Origin: Mya arenaria
Lineage: Eukaryota; Mollusca; Bivalvia; Myida; Myidae
Length of the DNA stretch: 64,000 nucleotides
Direction: 5' to 3'
Assembly (NCBI RefSeq): GCF_026914265.1
Contig: NC_069125.1
Location: 10,913,117 to 10,977,116 of the forward strand
Each line of letters starts with the position of its first letter. Within the stretch, counting starts at the first letter, position 1. The notes under the pieces are model-generated. The model saw only the letters and a list, made by a program, of their open reading frames with translations. It was not told the DNA's origin and searched no databases. A program made the translations under genes and the position numbers. This document shows, one piece after another, positions 11,897 through 23,960 of the stretch.

Positions 11897-12665
11897 TTGA
11901 ATATTCATTTTGTTGTGTGAATTGTCGACGCCCCTATTCAGATATGCATTGTGCTATGTGAATTAACCACGCCCATATTCAAATAATCATTGGGTTATGT
12001 GAATTAACCACGCTCCTATTTAAATAACCATTGTGATATGTGAAATAACCACGCCACTATTCAGATTTGCATTGTGTTATGTGAATTAACCATGCCACTA
12101 TTCAGATCATCATTGTGTTAGTGAATTAACTATCCCCCTATTCAGATAACCATTGTGTTATGTGAATTAACCACGCCCCTATTCAAATAATCATTGTGCC
12201 ATGTGAATTAACCATGCCCCTATTCAAATAATCATTGGGTTATGTGAATTAACCACGCCCCTATTCAAATATTCATTATGCTATGTGAATTAACTACGCC
12301 CCAATTCAAATAATCTTGGTGTATGTGAAATAATCAAGTTCCTTTTCAGAACCATTGTGTTATGTGAATTAACCACGCCCATATTCAGATAATTATTGTG
12401 TTATATGAATTAACCACGCTCCTATTTAAATAACCATTGTGTTATGTAAAATAACCACGCCACAATTCAGATTATCATTGTGTTATGTGAATTAACCATG
12501 TCACTATTCAGATCATCATTGTGTTATGTGAATTAACCACCCCCCTATTCAGATAATCATTGTGTTATGTGAATTAACCACACCCATATTCAGATAATGA
12601 TTGTGTTATGTGAATTTACCACGCCAATATTCAGTTATTCATTGTATTAATATGTGAATTTTCCA
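11897..12665. repeat. 41-bp tandem satellite, about 18 copies
   Basis: The unit 'gtgaattaaccacgcccc' plus 'tattcaaataatcattg' and 'tgttat' repeats with a 41-base period (successive 'gtgaatt' at 11958 and 11999). Copies differ at many positions and a few are shortened. The absence from unit B at the matching intergenic place makes unit A longer. Confidence 0.9.
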
Positions 12666-12868
12666 AGGTCGTGAATGGTGCATGTTTTCTGATGGAACGT
12701 GAAGCCATTTTAATGTTATATAACATTAACATGTATAATGTATTAAAATTGTATTCAATGATTCAATTTGACATATCGAGGGCTTAGCACAAGATTGTTG
12801 CAACGCCTTCCATTTTTATAATCAGTTACAACCGTCATGCAAAAAGCCCGTGATATGTATCTGTTACT

Positions 12869-13135
12869 TTCAATGCGTATTTTTGACATTATTTATGTAT
12901 TTTAATACCCAGTTCTGACATTTGTGTTCTTCCAATGCCTATTTTTACATCATTTGTGAAATTTCAATGCACATTTCTGACATCATTTGTGTTCTTTCAA
13001 TGCCTATTTTTACATCATTTTTGAAATTAAATGCACATTTATGACGTCATGTATGTTCTTTTAATGCCTTTTTTGCATCCATTGTGTAATATCGATGCCC
13101 ATTCCTGATATCGTTTTGCACTTTCAATGCATATG
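12869..13135. repeat. 32-33 bp tandem repeat, about 8-9 degenerate copies
   Basis: Alternating sub-units 'tttcaatgcctatttttaca' + 'tcatttgtgaaa' and 'tttcaatgcacatttctgac' + 'atcatttgtgttc' recur. The pairing suggests a 65-bp higher-order unit made of two related 33-mers. No coding capacity. Confidence 0.75.
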
Positions 13136-14022
13136 TTTTATTTTGTTTCTAAGTTTCTTAAGTGTATAAAGTAAGTTATTGTATTCCCGACATGTTCTTT
13201 TTTATCATTTCAACAATTAAACAACAGCAGGACACTCAGATATGTGATCTGATAGACAGCAGACGGCAATAAAGATTGTTTTTATTTATTTATTATAATT
13301 ATTATTTATTTTATTTATTATTATTATTTTTTTTTTGGGGGGGGGGGTGGACGGGGGCACTTTTTAAAGCCTTGAACTAGGCCTTTAAAGAACAAGTGTT
13401 AGCCTTGTTAGAAGGGCCTCAACACAAACACCATACTATCCGTGGCATTGCACAAGGCTGTTAAAAGGACCTTATATGTACATGTATTGTCCTCTGATGG
13501 CTATTTTCAGCAATCAGATCTCAGATCAATATATAGTCATTCAACGCATAACCGGTACAGGTCTTGATCATTGAACCCGGCCCTAAATGGCATTTACCCA
13601 ACATAAAATGTACAGGGAATTTGGCACCTTTGCTATGACACCAGTGGAATGAACAGGGTATACAAAGCTGGGGATTTACAGACAAAACTAAACTATACTA
13701 GGCCTATAAAGTATGACTAACGCCTCTCATTTGCCTTTCATGATGATTGGTGCTGTATATGGTAAAACCACTTCCCCCATCAAAATACTTTTTTAATGAT
13801 GTATTTGTTCTTTTCGCTGCCATATATTACAGATATTGTGATAATTATTTGTGTGAATGTTGTTATTTTTGCTTGAGCTAATTGAGGACTTGCTGCTCGT
13901 CTTTCTTAATGTCTTAATCATTTTTTAGTTCGGATTTTTAATATATGTGTAAAGGCTAGTAAGAAGTTTCCAAATAGGCTGGTGTTTGGCCATCGTAAGA
14001 TATAACGTTTTTTTATTATGCT
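13136..14022. other. Intergenic DNA, no gene seen
   Basis: Contains an AT-simple tract (13275-13335) running straight into a G homopolymer near 13336-13349. The rest shows no open frame of note and no clear repeat relation in this window. Confidence 0.5.
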
Positions 14023-14031
14023 TTCTGATGT

Positions 14032-15215
14032 GAGGTACGGATAATATCCCCCCCGGATGATTGCCCCTCCAGACATTAGCCCCTAGGACCATAGCCCTCC
14101 CGGAAGATACCCCCCCCCCCGTCTTAGTGAAAAAACGGACGATATCCCCCCAAAATTGAAATGCATATTATAACCAGTTTATTTAAGCAAATTTGCAAAA
14201 CAATGATTTTTATTATAAAATGAAACAACCCAAAGGCATAAATCAATGAAAAAAATCATGAATAGTGAAAAATAAACGGAAAAAGCATGTGATTTTACAA
14301 TGAAACATTTATTATTTTAACAGATAATTGTTTTCTCTGTTATTTGTTGACTAAGCACAGGGCTTCCGTTAAAGGGAGTTTGGAAGTATATTACTCCCTA
14401 GAAATGGGTTAAAACTTCCAAAATTAAACCTTTGGAAGTACAAAAACTTCCATAATTTTAAAGAAAACTTCCAAAGTTGAAAGCTTGGAAGTTCAAAATA
14501 TCAAAACCTTTTGTCAATATTACTTTTATGGTCACAATTTCAATCAGTTTAACTGTTTTTAAGAAAAACAAATTATTATAATATAAGTCTGTGAATTTGG
14601 CAAGTTAAAGTTGCAAATTATTTGATTTTTGATATACTTGTTGAAAAATAGTTGAAAAAGATATTGTATTCTGGAGACTTAAACTTCCACATTTCAGTGA
14701 AAAACTTCCAAAATTGAATGTCAGGAAGTTCATACTTCCAGTTTCAAATTCTTAATGGAAGCCCTGTAAGCACTTATTTAATAATCTTTGATCAGTAAGT
14801 TCTCACCTTTAATTATCATTTGCATTGACCTTTAATTATTTAATAGGGTGATAATCCTTAATGCGATAATGACGTTATATGTTTTATTTCTTTTGAAGAT
14901 GTTTTAGTGCAATCCAGTCTGTCTTATCAGGGTATGCACTGTTTGAACTGTAACTATAGGTTTTGTTCGCTGAACACTTGATTCACAAGTCTGTGTAGAG
15001 AACCAGAAAAGGACCACTAAATGCCATTTTTTTATGTTTTATGAGTTTTATGAATATGCAAATTTAAAAGAGTGTATATATGTAAAGTCATTTATATATA
15101 TGCAGGGGGGGCTATTGTCTGGGAGGGCTATCATCCGGGGGGGATATGGTCCTAGGGGCTAATGTCTGGGGGGGGGGGGGGCAATCATCCGGGGGGGGGA
15201 TATTATCCTACACTC
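14032..15215. mobile_element. Foldback / Mutator-like element with C-rich modular termini
   Basis: Inverted ends of about 100 bases: left 'gaggtacggataatatcccc' and right, read on the other strand, 'gagtgtaggataatatcccc'. Each arm is built from modules of the type 'ggatgattgccccc', 'agacattagcccctagga' and 'ccatagccctccc'. A direct 9-base repeat 'ttctgatgt' at 14023-14031 and 15216-15224 flanks the element, which fits the target duplication of Mutator-type transposons. No transposase seen, so it is non-autonomous. A second element is nested at 14358-14766. Confidence 0.8.
14358..14766. mobile_element. Nested hAT-like MITE, 409 bp
   Basis: Termini 'cagggcttccgttaa' and 'ttaatggaagccctg' are inverted repeats, flanked by a 6-base direct repeat 'taagca' (14352-14357 and 14767-14772). 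The interior is rich in 'aacttcca'/'tggaagt' words in both orientations. CAGGG-type ends suit hAT elements, although a hAT would usually give 8 bases of target duplication. A partial relative lies at about 63690-63842. Confidence 0.75.
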
Positions 15216-15531
15216 TTCTGATGTAGACCTTTTGTTTCTAGCTCTATTTATTGGTTGATAAACAGTTACTTTTAAGAGTTTTATTTTCGATTAACATTTT
15301 TAACCACAAACGAAAATGTTTTTTGCATGTATGTTAAAAATTTTATCGGCAACATAATGTTACATAATTTTTAGTATTCTTTCAAAATGGGAATCATGAC
15401 TCTTTTGATACATTTTTAGTCCTCGGCCGGTATGCAAAAAACGTCTTAAGTCATTCCTTAACTTATGTTGATTTCTAAAATTTTCATAGTCGAATTGAAA
15501 GAAAGTACATGTGTATTTGTAATATAATTTA

Positions 15532-15702
15532 CCATCAAAACTTGCTATATCGAAGTCGTTGGGACTTGGTGAGTACTCCGAGATAGCGAAAATTTGATTT
15601 AACCAAAAAAACAATACATGTTTAGCTAAACCCAACACATTCGAAAAACGTCCGAACCAGAAACATCGAGATAACAGAGTTCGACCTAGCGAGTTTCGAC
15701 TG
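15532..15702. mobile_element. Tc1/mariner-like MITE, diverged
   Basis: Left 'catcaaaacttgctatatcg' and right 'cgacctagcgagtttcgact' are imperfect inverted repeats ('cagtcaaaactcgct' in the better copy at 38418-38550). A TA follows the right end. The open frame running through it on the minus strand (15360-15737) has no recognisable product and is probably chance. Confidence 0.65.
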
Positions 15703-16059
15703 TATATGTATACCACATACAATAATAAAGTTAACATAACTTACGACAAGATATTGAACTTAGAGAAATGACGTAAGTTAGGAAATATCTTTTTTTTCCA
15801 TTGCATTGGAAACAATAATATTGTGTTGTAAACCATGTTGCTACTAGCGCTAGTATTAATGTCATGCCAATCTCATCGTTAACCGATTCAAATACTTCTG
15901 TTGTGATTATGTCAAAGTTTTTGCATTAAAAGCAATCTCGTAAAAAAGTTGTGTTTCTGTATTGACACAGAAATCTTAACGATCCCTGCAAAACACAGTT
16001 TAACGAGTTCAGCTATCATAAGTGCTTCCGGATCTTAACAATTAAAAAGCTCTTTTTTA

Positions 16060-17262
16060 ATGTGGTAATGTTGAAACAAACTCAAAACCAAATCCTGCTC
16101 CGCTGTCTTGTAGTCCATCGTTAACAACTGATGGCATGGTTAGTTGCTGTGTGGGTCTTGACGGCGGTATGGTTGGATCTGGCACACGGGAATCTGTTAG
16201 TCTTTAGTAGGGATAGTTCTGACAGGCTGAGTTGTTGGTACAAATGGTATATCAAGGGGTGGAGGAGGAGAAGGAGGATCATCAACGCTCCTGCTGGCTG
16301 GAGTAAGAGATGGTCTTGGAAGTCTGTTATTTCTTTTGACAGAAAGTTACGTCTAACTGACCAGTGACGGTTTTGTAAAAGGCATTTGGCTTTGCGATAT
16401 TGAAGACATTGGTAAACGACTAAACGTCTATTTGTGCGAACGGGACGTTTTGAGATTTGTTGTGATACCATGGTTAGAAGTTTTTTGGTCATGGAATCTC
16501 GTGTTTGGTGAAAAACAGCACTCGCTGCATCTAACGTCCCTTCGAATAGACCGCTGTTTGCTAAAAGGGATTGCTGAACGTGGAATTTTGTCATTGATGA
16601 AGAGGCGGAGTTCGCTGCATCTAACGTTCCTCCGAATACACAACTATCTGGTGACAGAGGAACAATGTCTGGATTTATAGTGGACATGTTGTTAAATACA
16701 CTGTTTATGTTTAGTTCTCGTATACCTGGCACTCTATTCAGTCTATTTAATGGTCGCCCTGTCGGAAAAAAATCCACTTGGAAAGATTCTCCGGCGTTAT
16801 CAGATCCGTACATGGGACGCTCGTCCTATAAACATATCACCTGAAAAATGTATCGGCGAACGTGTTGCTTGACAAAGAATTCGTTAATGAACCACACTGC
16901 CTTGGAGAACAGAATACGGCAGTGTTTCACTGGGGAATGAATTGGTGAACGTGTTACTTGGCAATGAATTAGTTTGTAAACCACTCGGAAATGGAGCACT
17001 TTGAACGGAATTTGTAAGTGTTTCGCTTAATTTACTAATGGACGTGGAGCTTCGCTATTTGACTGGCGAGTGAAGGCATTTAATGCTGCTTCGGCTGATA
17101 TTTCTCTAACTCTGTTAACGTCAGAAAGATTATTCTATACAGCAACAGGACCCAAAGATTGTTGTGATGATGAACCAGCAGTGGAGTCCTGCATTGAGAT
17201 GATTCAACCATTCACTACTTCTTTTGAAGCTGAAATATTTGAAAGCACGATATGAAATATGT
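16060..17262 (-). pseudogene. Decayed copy of gene M exon 19 (unit A)
   Basis: Matches 35310-36710 on the minus strand: the same PHDQ-type 30-residue repeat region, the 'FPTGRPLNRLNRVP' segment and the start 'ASNEVVNG'-like region are recognisable. The C-terminal third of the exon (copy B 33800-35310) is missing because 15960-16060 matches 33715-33800 directly. Several frameshifts and stops interrupt it, and one 30-residue repeat unit fewer is present. No upstream M exons exist in unit A, so this cannot make the full protein. Confidence 0.85.
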
Positions 17263-17744
17263 AGTTGTGTGATGAATATGGAGAGACTTGAACGTTTGCA
17301 ACACTAAGTATGTTTACAATTGTTTTTGTAAATTAAATTGCTGCAAAGATTAAAACTTTTGGAGCTTGAATTCTGCAAATTTTCAATACATTAGTAAGTA
17401 TTTTATTCATAATTTAAGTGAAATACTAGTATATGTTTTTAATATGTTATCTGTGTTAATTTTACTAGGAAATATATATGGAATTACATGTTTTTCTACA
17501 TCATTTTAGTATCATGAAAAATTAATAATATTTTTTAGAATTAATTGTGGTTTACAACTACTTATCTAAGTGCATGCACTAGTGACAATACAAATGACAA
17601 ATGCAATCTAATCATAACCTTGTTATAACCATGCGAGCTTGCTAAGGAAATCAAACAAAAAATCACCTGGAAGATGTGACTAAATAGCACAATAGCTATT
17701 GCTACGACAGTCAACACAAACAATACACTCAAATACTACAATCT

Positions 17745-18447
17745 ACAGATCTTCAAACATGAACTTTTTTCCTCCAGAGAAGGTGATTTGTTCGTTATTG
17801 ACACGATTATTCGTTGAAGCACTGGAGCGTGATGTTGAGTTTACGTTTAAGGCAAATGTCTTCTCATTAAGTTCGTTAGAAGCTGTATCAGTTGCTTGTA
17901 ATTTGGTGTCTTTATTAATATTATTATTCATGTCACTTTGCACTCCCAGTTGATCCAGTGTGGTAAATCCCGGGGGAGGACGATCGAAGGTTAAGGTTGC
18001 TGCTATTTCCTGATGCCTTACATGGAACGAACTCAGCTACCTTAACAGTTTCATCTCTAGTCAGCTTTGTATTTATCTCATAGACAACTGGACTTTGTAT
18101 TGATGTTGCTTCTTGGATGTAGATGGCATCCTCCAAAAGGGAATTTGTTATTTACGTTTCATATATGTAGTCATACATATGTGTAGCATTAATGTCGGTA
18201 GAGTTTGTATGAAATTCGTTGTAGTCGTACATAACAGTATCTTTATGCGTGGAACTTACATTGAAAATATCATTTGTACCATTTATATCCGGTTCAAGAA
18301 TTGGAATGATATCATTAGATGCAAAGTGTATGACTTCGTTCACGTTTGTGACCAACAGCGTATGACCTCCTGATTCATTGAAATAAGTTATTGATTTATG
18401 CGGCGAGAAATTCGCGTTGTTAGTGCTAGATGCAATGATGACATCTG
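17745..18447 (-). pseudogene. Truncated copy of gene M exon 18 (unit A)
   Basis: Matches 37240-37936 of M exon 18 in order. It breaks off exactly at 18447, after 'gacatctg', where the 6.3 kb element starts; the rest of the exon copy resumes at 24735. It differs from copy B at the end, reading GGKKFMFEDL where B has a TAG, so the two copies end their open frames differently. Frameshifts are present. Confidence 0.85.
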
Positions 18448-19049
18448 CATCCAAAAGTATAACCGGGTTTACTCACGGTAATCTTTAACAGGCGTTAATT
18501 TTTCTGGTAAATAGGCGGTAAGCAATTGTATGAAACAGAATTAAGATGTTACCGAGCTATTTACCGCGATAATATTGACCCTCCTCTAAGAGGTTGGTAA
18601 GTTAATTTACCGTCTCCGTTACCGGAATCAAGATGGCCGACCAGACAAAAAACAAAGGCTCAATTCACAACTCATTTCGTCGATTTTAAAGACAAATTGA
18701 AACCTCGTGAATAGAAAACTGTTCGAATACATCCATATCAATAAAAGACAGGAATACAGAGGTACGAAATCGAGAATAATCGTGAACAAATTTATGCTTT
18801 AAAATATTCAAAGAAACCAATGGCATGTACAAAAACAGTGGCACATGAGAAATCGGCAGTTTAAGAATGTATTTGCCTTGTTTTGCGTTAAATTAATTCC
18901 AACATCTTTCAAAATTCAATGCAATGGTTCGAGACCAACACTTGATTGCAGGTCTCGATCTTACTGTGTACAAATATATCCCACTTCGGACATATTTTGA
19001 GTATTTTGCACATAATTATTTACAATCAAGTTTAAACCGCCTGTAAACA

Positions 19050-21290
19050 TAATCTTCCAGAACAATTCTAGCCAACTCGATGAAGAAAGTGTTATTAAAA
19101 ATCATATTGATTATAATGCTAAATTTCAAGTTCTTTTGAATGATGATCATAAAAACATTCCTACAATACACTGGTTGCCTAAGATGCATAAAAATCCGTA
19201 TAAATCACGATTTATTGTTAATTCTATTTCTTGCTCTACTAAACAAGTTTCAATTTTACTTACATCCTGCGTAACTGCAATAAAGTTTCATGTGAAAAAA
19301 ATACTGTAGTAAAGTTTATGAGAATTAATCTCTTTTGGTCTATCAATAATTCTTTAGATTAAGTTAATGATTTTGAAAATAGACAGTATAAAGTCTCGGT
19401 ACTTAATACCTATGACTTTTCAACGCTATATACATCTATTCCACAATCTTTAGTTACAAACAAATTGACTCCTCTGATCGAAAAAACTTTTGCGAGGGAG
19501 AAAACTACTTACATGGCAGTTAATGTTAAAAATGCTTTTTTTACTAATGATCGCTCAGATAAATATATCTATTGGACATGCACAGATGTCATTGAAATTT
19601 TAAATTTTGTACTCAATAATTATTTTCTTAAATTTGGTAAATGTTTATATAAGCAAACTATTGGAATTCCAATGGGTGCCAATTATGCACCTTTACTTGC
19701 AGACCTCTTTTTATACTGCTATGAAAGTGAATATATGTTAAAATTATTTAAGTCTGGAGATCTAGCTCTTGTTGATAAATTCAATAGCACGTTTAGATAT
19801 ATTGATGATATTCAAAGTTCAGATAATCCTGTGTTTACAGATAACATTCATTTGATATACCCTTCACAATTGCAACTTAATAAATCTAATACATCCGTTT
19901 TAAAAGCATCCTATTTAGATTTGCAACTAGAAGTAAAGGAAGATATATTGAGCATCAATCTTTATGATAAACGTAATGATTTTAATTTTAAAATAATTAA
20001 TTACCCTTCTTTAGATGGTGATGTTCCTATTTCACCATCATATGGTGTTTTTATTGCACAGTTAATACGATTTGCTAGAATATGAACAGATGTAAAAAAA
20101 TCAGCTCTCGCAGTAAACTTATGACGCAAAAAACCTCTAAAACAGGGTTTCCGATATTTTAAATTAAGGAAAACTTTCTCAAAATTTGTTCATGGTCATT
20201 ATAATCTCATATCAAACTACAATAGTAGTCTTAAATCGCTCATTGCTGATAGTATTGCTCATCCCGATTTTTATGGTGATGTTTTAAAGAAAATTCGTAA
20301 AATTAAAATGTTTCCAGTAAGTAGTTGGGCAGATAGAATTAATGAATTACTTGGATTTTATTTAAACCGTGGATATAAAGGCAATATTTTGAAGAGCACT
20401 TGCCTTCTTGTTTTTGAAGATGATTACAAAATATCGGGATCCTTTCATAACTAAACTTTCAGTGCTTTGATTTTTATGAAGAATTTGCTTATTCGTGTTA
20501 TCTTTAAAACCTTTTTTGGCGGACACGTGTTGACTGACTCCGATTGTTTTGGCTGTGACTTAATATTCTTCAAATATTTAATGTTTTCAAATCATTTGGA
20601 AGGAGGGAACGGCATATACAAGTCGCTTTTATTTTTAATAATGTTTTTCTTTATCTGTTCCCAGTTTTAGTAAAATGATGCTTTTATTATGAAACTCTAT
20701 GATCACACAGTTTTAAACCTTTTATTTTATAAGGCAGACTGGGTGTGATTTTTTTGGTTTCTAACAATGACTGCATTGTATCTTTGAAAAGTATTTGCAT
20801 TAGGTGCTCTGAATTGTTTCCCTCCGTCTGCAGATAGAGTTGGGATCTCTAATAATTGAAGTACTTGGGGTTTACCTTTTCGTTTTTTTATTATTATTTG
20901 TTGTATTTACAAGTTTCTTCAAGTTAATGCATACTTTGATAAGATTCACCTGTTGCGTTTTATCTTTATTAAGAAGTGTTGGGATAAGAGTGAGGTTTGT
21001 GCACATAAACTGGTTTAAACCCTCAGTAAATTTACATTTTACTGACCGTTCCAAGGCGCAAGGCGGTACCTAACAATTCTTGATAAACATACCAATTATT
21101 ATATATATATATATATATAGTATTTATGCACTGTGCTGTTTGTAGAGTTTTGTGCTGTTTTATGTTTCATGTTTGTAAATTTGTGTTCGATGTCTTTGGC
21201 GTTTTCCCATTGCCACTTAATCGGGTTTATGTTTAAACTTTTTGCTACTGAGCATGTTTCTGTAGCTTTTTGAATATATATTAGACAATA
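19050..21290 (+). mobile_element. Penelope-like retroelement fragment, broken
   Basis: Frames encode a reverse transcriptase of the kind seen in Penelope-like elements: IHWLPKMHKNPYKSRFI near 19170-19215, GIPMGANYAPLLADLFLYC near 19664-19720, the catalytic box YIDDI at 19798-19812 and ISPSYGVFIAQLIRFAR near 20030-20080. No GIY-YIG domain was seen. The 3' part (about 21069-21280) recurs at 30613-30825 in DRAM-B intron 3. The copy is incomplete and broken at several places, so it is a fossil. A (TA)n tract lies at 21098-21119. The clade name is a judgement from motif style. Confidence 0.7.
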
Positions 21291-23960
21291 AATGACAGCT
21301 ATGACGTCATTTTCTGTGAAAAATTCCTCAGTCTATAGTATATTTCTAAAGTTTTCTATTTATATTGATGCACCCAATGGGAGTGATTGCTTACCATATA
21401 CTGTACAGTGCATTGATAATTAAATAATGATATAAAAGTATACTGTATATTTGATAAAAAACAACAACAGCTACAGTATGGTATGACCGAAGGACTCAAA
21501 CAAAAACAACATACCCAAGTATGATATGTTGTGTTCTTTATAATTTATATATTCCATTACATATACAGTTCTGATATTGAAATGTCACTATTATGTTCAA
21601 TTGTATACAACCATTTCATAATTGTGATAATTAATATAAGTAATCATTTTAGGTTTTTCATCAGCAAAGCCAGAAGAGTCAGTGTGATGTTAGATCATAT
21701 TACTGGCACCTAATTAATGACACCAATAGCAGTGAGGTAATAATAAGTTGTTTTTTTTCCTTCTGTAAGGCCACTACTTTTATATTAATTGGTTTACAAA
21801 ACCGGCGGGTCTAATTTTCCGAAAAGTACAAAAAAAAATAAAAAATGAATTTCACTATTTTTTCAAAAATATTTTCCCGTATTGATTTTGGTGCGAAACG
21901 AAAGAAAAACGCACAGATAGGAGTACGAATGCAGTAGATCTCGACTGTTTTGTTGGTCCGTGGCCGTATTTGCCAATTTATAGTGATAGCATGTGAGCCA
22001 GTCAACTGTTATGGCAGCGCCGATGGCAATGGCGGAATTGACGATAGCAGTCATTCTTTGTATGAAATAGTTAATTAAAATATGCAGGAGTTGTTAAAAT
22101 AACAATAGCAATTAACATTGGCAAATTTAACAGCCGACACAAACAATAACTGTCACGTGATTGTTGTTATTCCCCGCCAATTTAGGTCATGAAAATATTG
22201 TTGTTTATAGATAAAAAATAAAATTGTCAGCGGCTGCCACCGAATAAGTAGACACAAATATCTGTAAATTATGTGTGAGAAAAACATTTTATAACATTTT
22301 ATGGTTAAATATCAAATAACAGTGCACTAAGTGTGAGTGGTGAAATCGAAAGTAAAATTTCTAAGTTGACACCGGTGACCTAGTTTCACAAGTTCGATCG
22401 ATGGTGTTTATGGATTTGAAATCACAAAATGGTTTGGAGATACTTGTTATTGAGTCAATGTAAAGCTTGTGTTTATTCTAGATTACATGTTTATTCATGT
22501 TTGGGTTAATAGTAGAGTAAAAACAATGAAAGAGTTGAACACATGTCTCAATGACATTTTAATACTAATGCCATGAGTTGTGTGCAAAACATTTAGATAA
22601 AATAACACGGAAAACTATTTTGAATAAGTCCATTTCAATTTGTAATGAACTTGATATTTCACTATAAATGAGATTTGTTGTTGTAACCAAAGAATACTCT
22701 TTAAAATGAAAAATAAACAAGCATGAAGTATAGATGCCCTGTGAACTCGTGTATACACAAAATGGCGGAGTTGGAAGAAGATGAAAATATCCGAAACATA
22801 ATTATGGATTTCTCTGTTACTATCATTGGTACATAAAGTTAAGTCACATGCTAGATTTATTATTTTGTTATGTGATTTTTATGTACTGATGTGGTAATTT
22901 GCTGCAAGATTTGAATTTGAAATGGATTTGGTGAACATCCCATGGTAAATATCCCGGTCCGAAAATATCCGAACTTAGCATGGATCGAGTTACACACAAC
23001 TAGGACCCACCATGGTAAAGGTTATTAAAACTCAAATCTAGGTTTAGTTTGGTTTTTAGTTTTTCAGGAATTGCTTTCACAAAGTTAAAGCCCAAATGTC
23101 TTCATAAAATGTTACTTCCTTATTTACAAAATTGGTAATTATTTCACTTTATTGGCATTTTCCAATATTGAAATAACTGAAACAATGTTTAAAAAATAGT
23201 ATGTATTGTTTTAATACAGTGCATTTTTTTGTATTTTAATGCGTAAAATTGCCTTCTCTTTTTTCAATTTAATATTGTTCAGTTTAGTGTTCTGCATTCA
23301 CTTTTGCTTTATCATACCCTTGAAGCTTAACAAATGTCTTGCTGAGTGATATTCAATGTATCTTTGATAAAAAGTGTAGTTTATACATGTAAACATGTTT
23401 TATAGTCAATTTCATTGATGTTTTATATGCACAGTATGTAAGATTTAAACTGTGTGTTTAATTAGAACTTTGAAACTTTGAGTGTATTAAAACATGCATT
23501 AATAGCAGTTTAAAAAATAAAAATGTCATGTAAATAATATAAATTTTCAATGTTTCATGTTGTTCTCTGATTTTTACCCTTTAAGAGTATGTTTTTTTGT
23601 TGTTGTTTTTTTGTTTTTTTTCGACCGCCCGGTGGACATTTTTCCCAAAAATTCTTGTAAACCAAAAAATAAAAAAGCAGTGGCCTAAATTATAAAACAA
23701 AGCAGCATACTGTCATTTGAGTCTAAGCAAAATATTTATAATTGGTTTGTTAATTGTAAAAGTCATCTTCGCTTAGCGACGCTCTTGTTAACTAACCTTT
23801 TGAATTTATAGAAACATTGGCCCTTCATTGGAACACCGTCATCCCCCCCCCCCCATACTGCCTAAAACATATTCAAGTGGCTTTTATGATAACCGCGCAC
23901 ACTAGTCATTAATCAGCCATTTAAGATATGACACAATGCTGAGTTTCAAATACAACAGTT
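21291..23960. other. Interior of the 6.3 kb element, no gene recognised
   Basis: AT-rich. Open frames at 21811-22054 (-) have no recognisable product. A 27-codon frame starts at about 22765 with a good context (acaaaATGG) and reads MAELEEDENIRNIIMDF; a GT-containing site follows, so it could be a first exon, but nothing further supports it. Confidence 0.4.

Noticed and set aside
11897-12665. CRISPR-like array of regular repeats
   Set aside because: Repeats are contiguous 41-mers with no unique spacers, in a eukaryotic genome.
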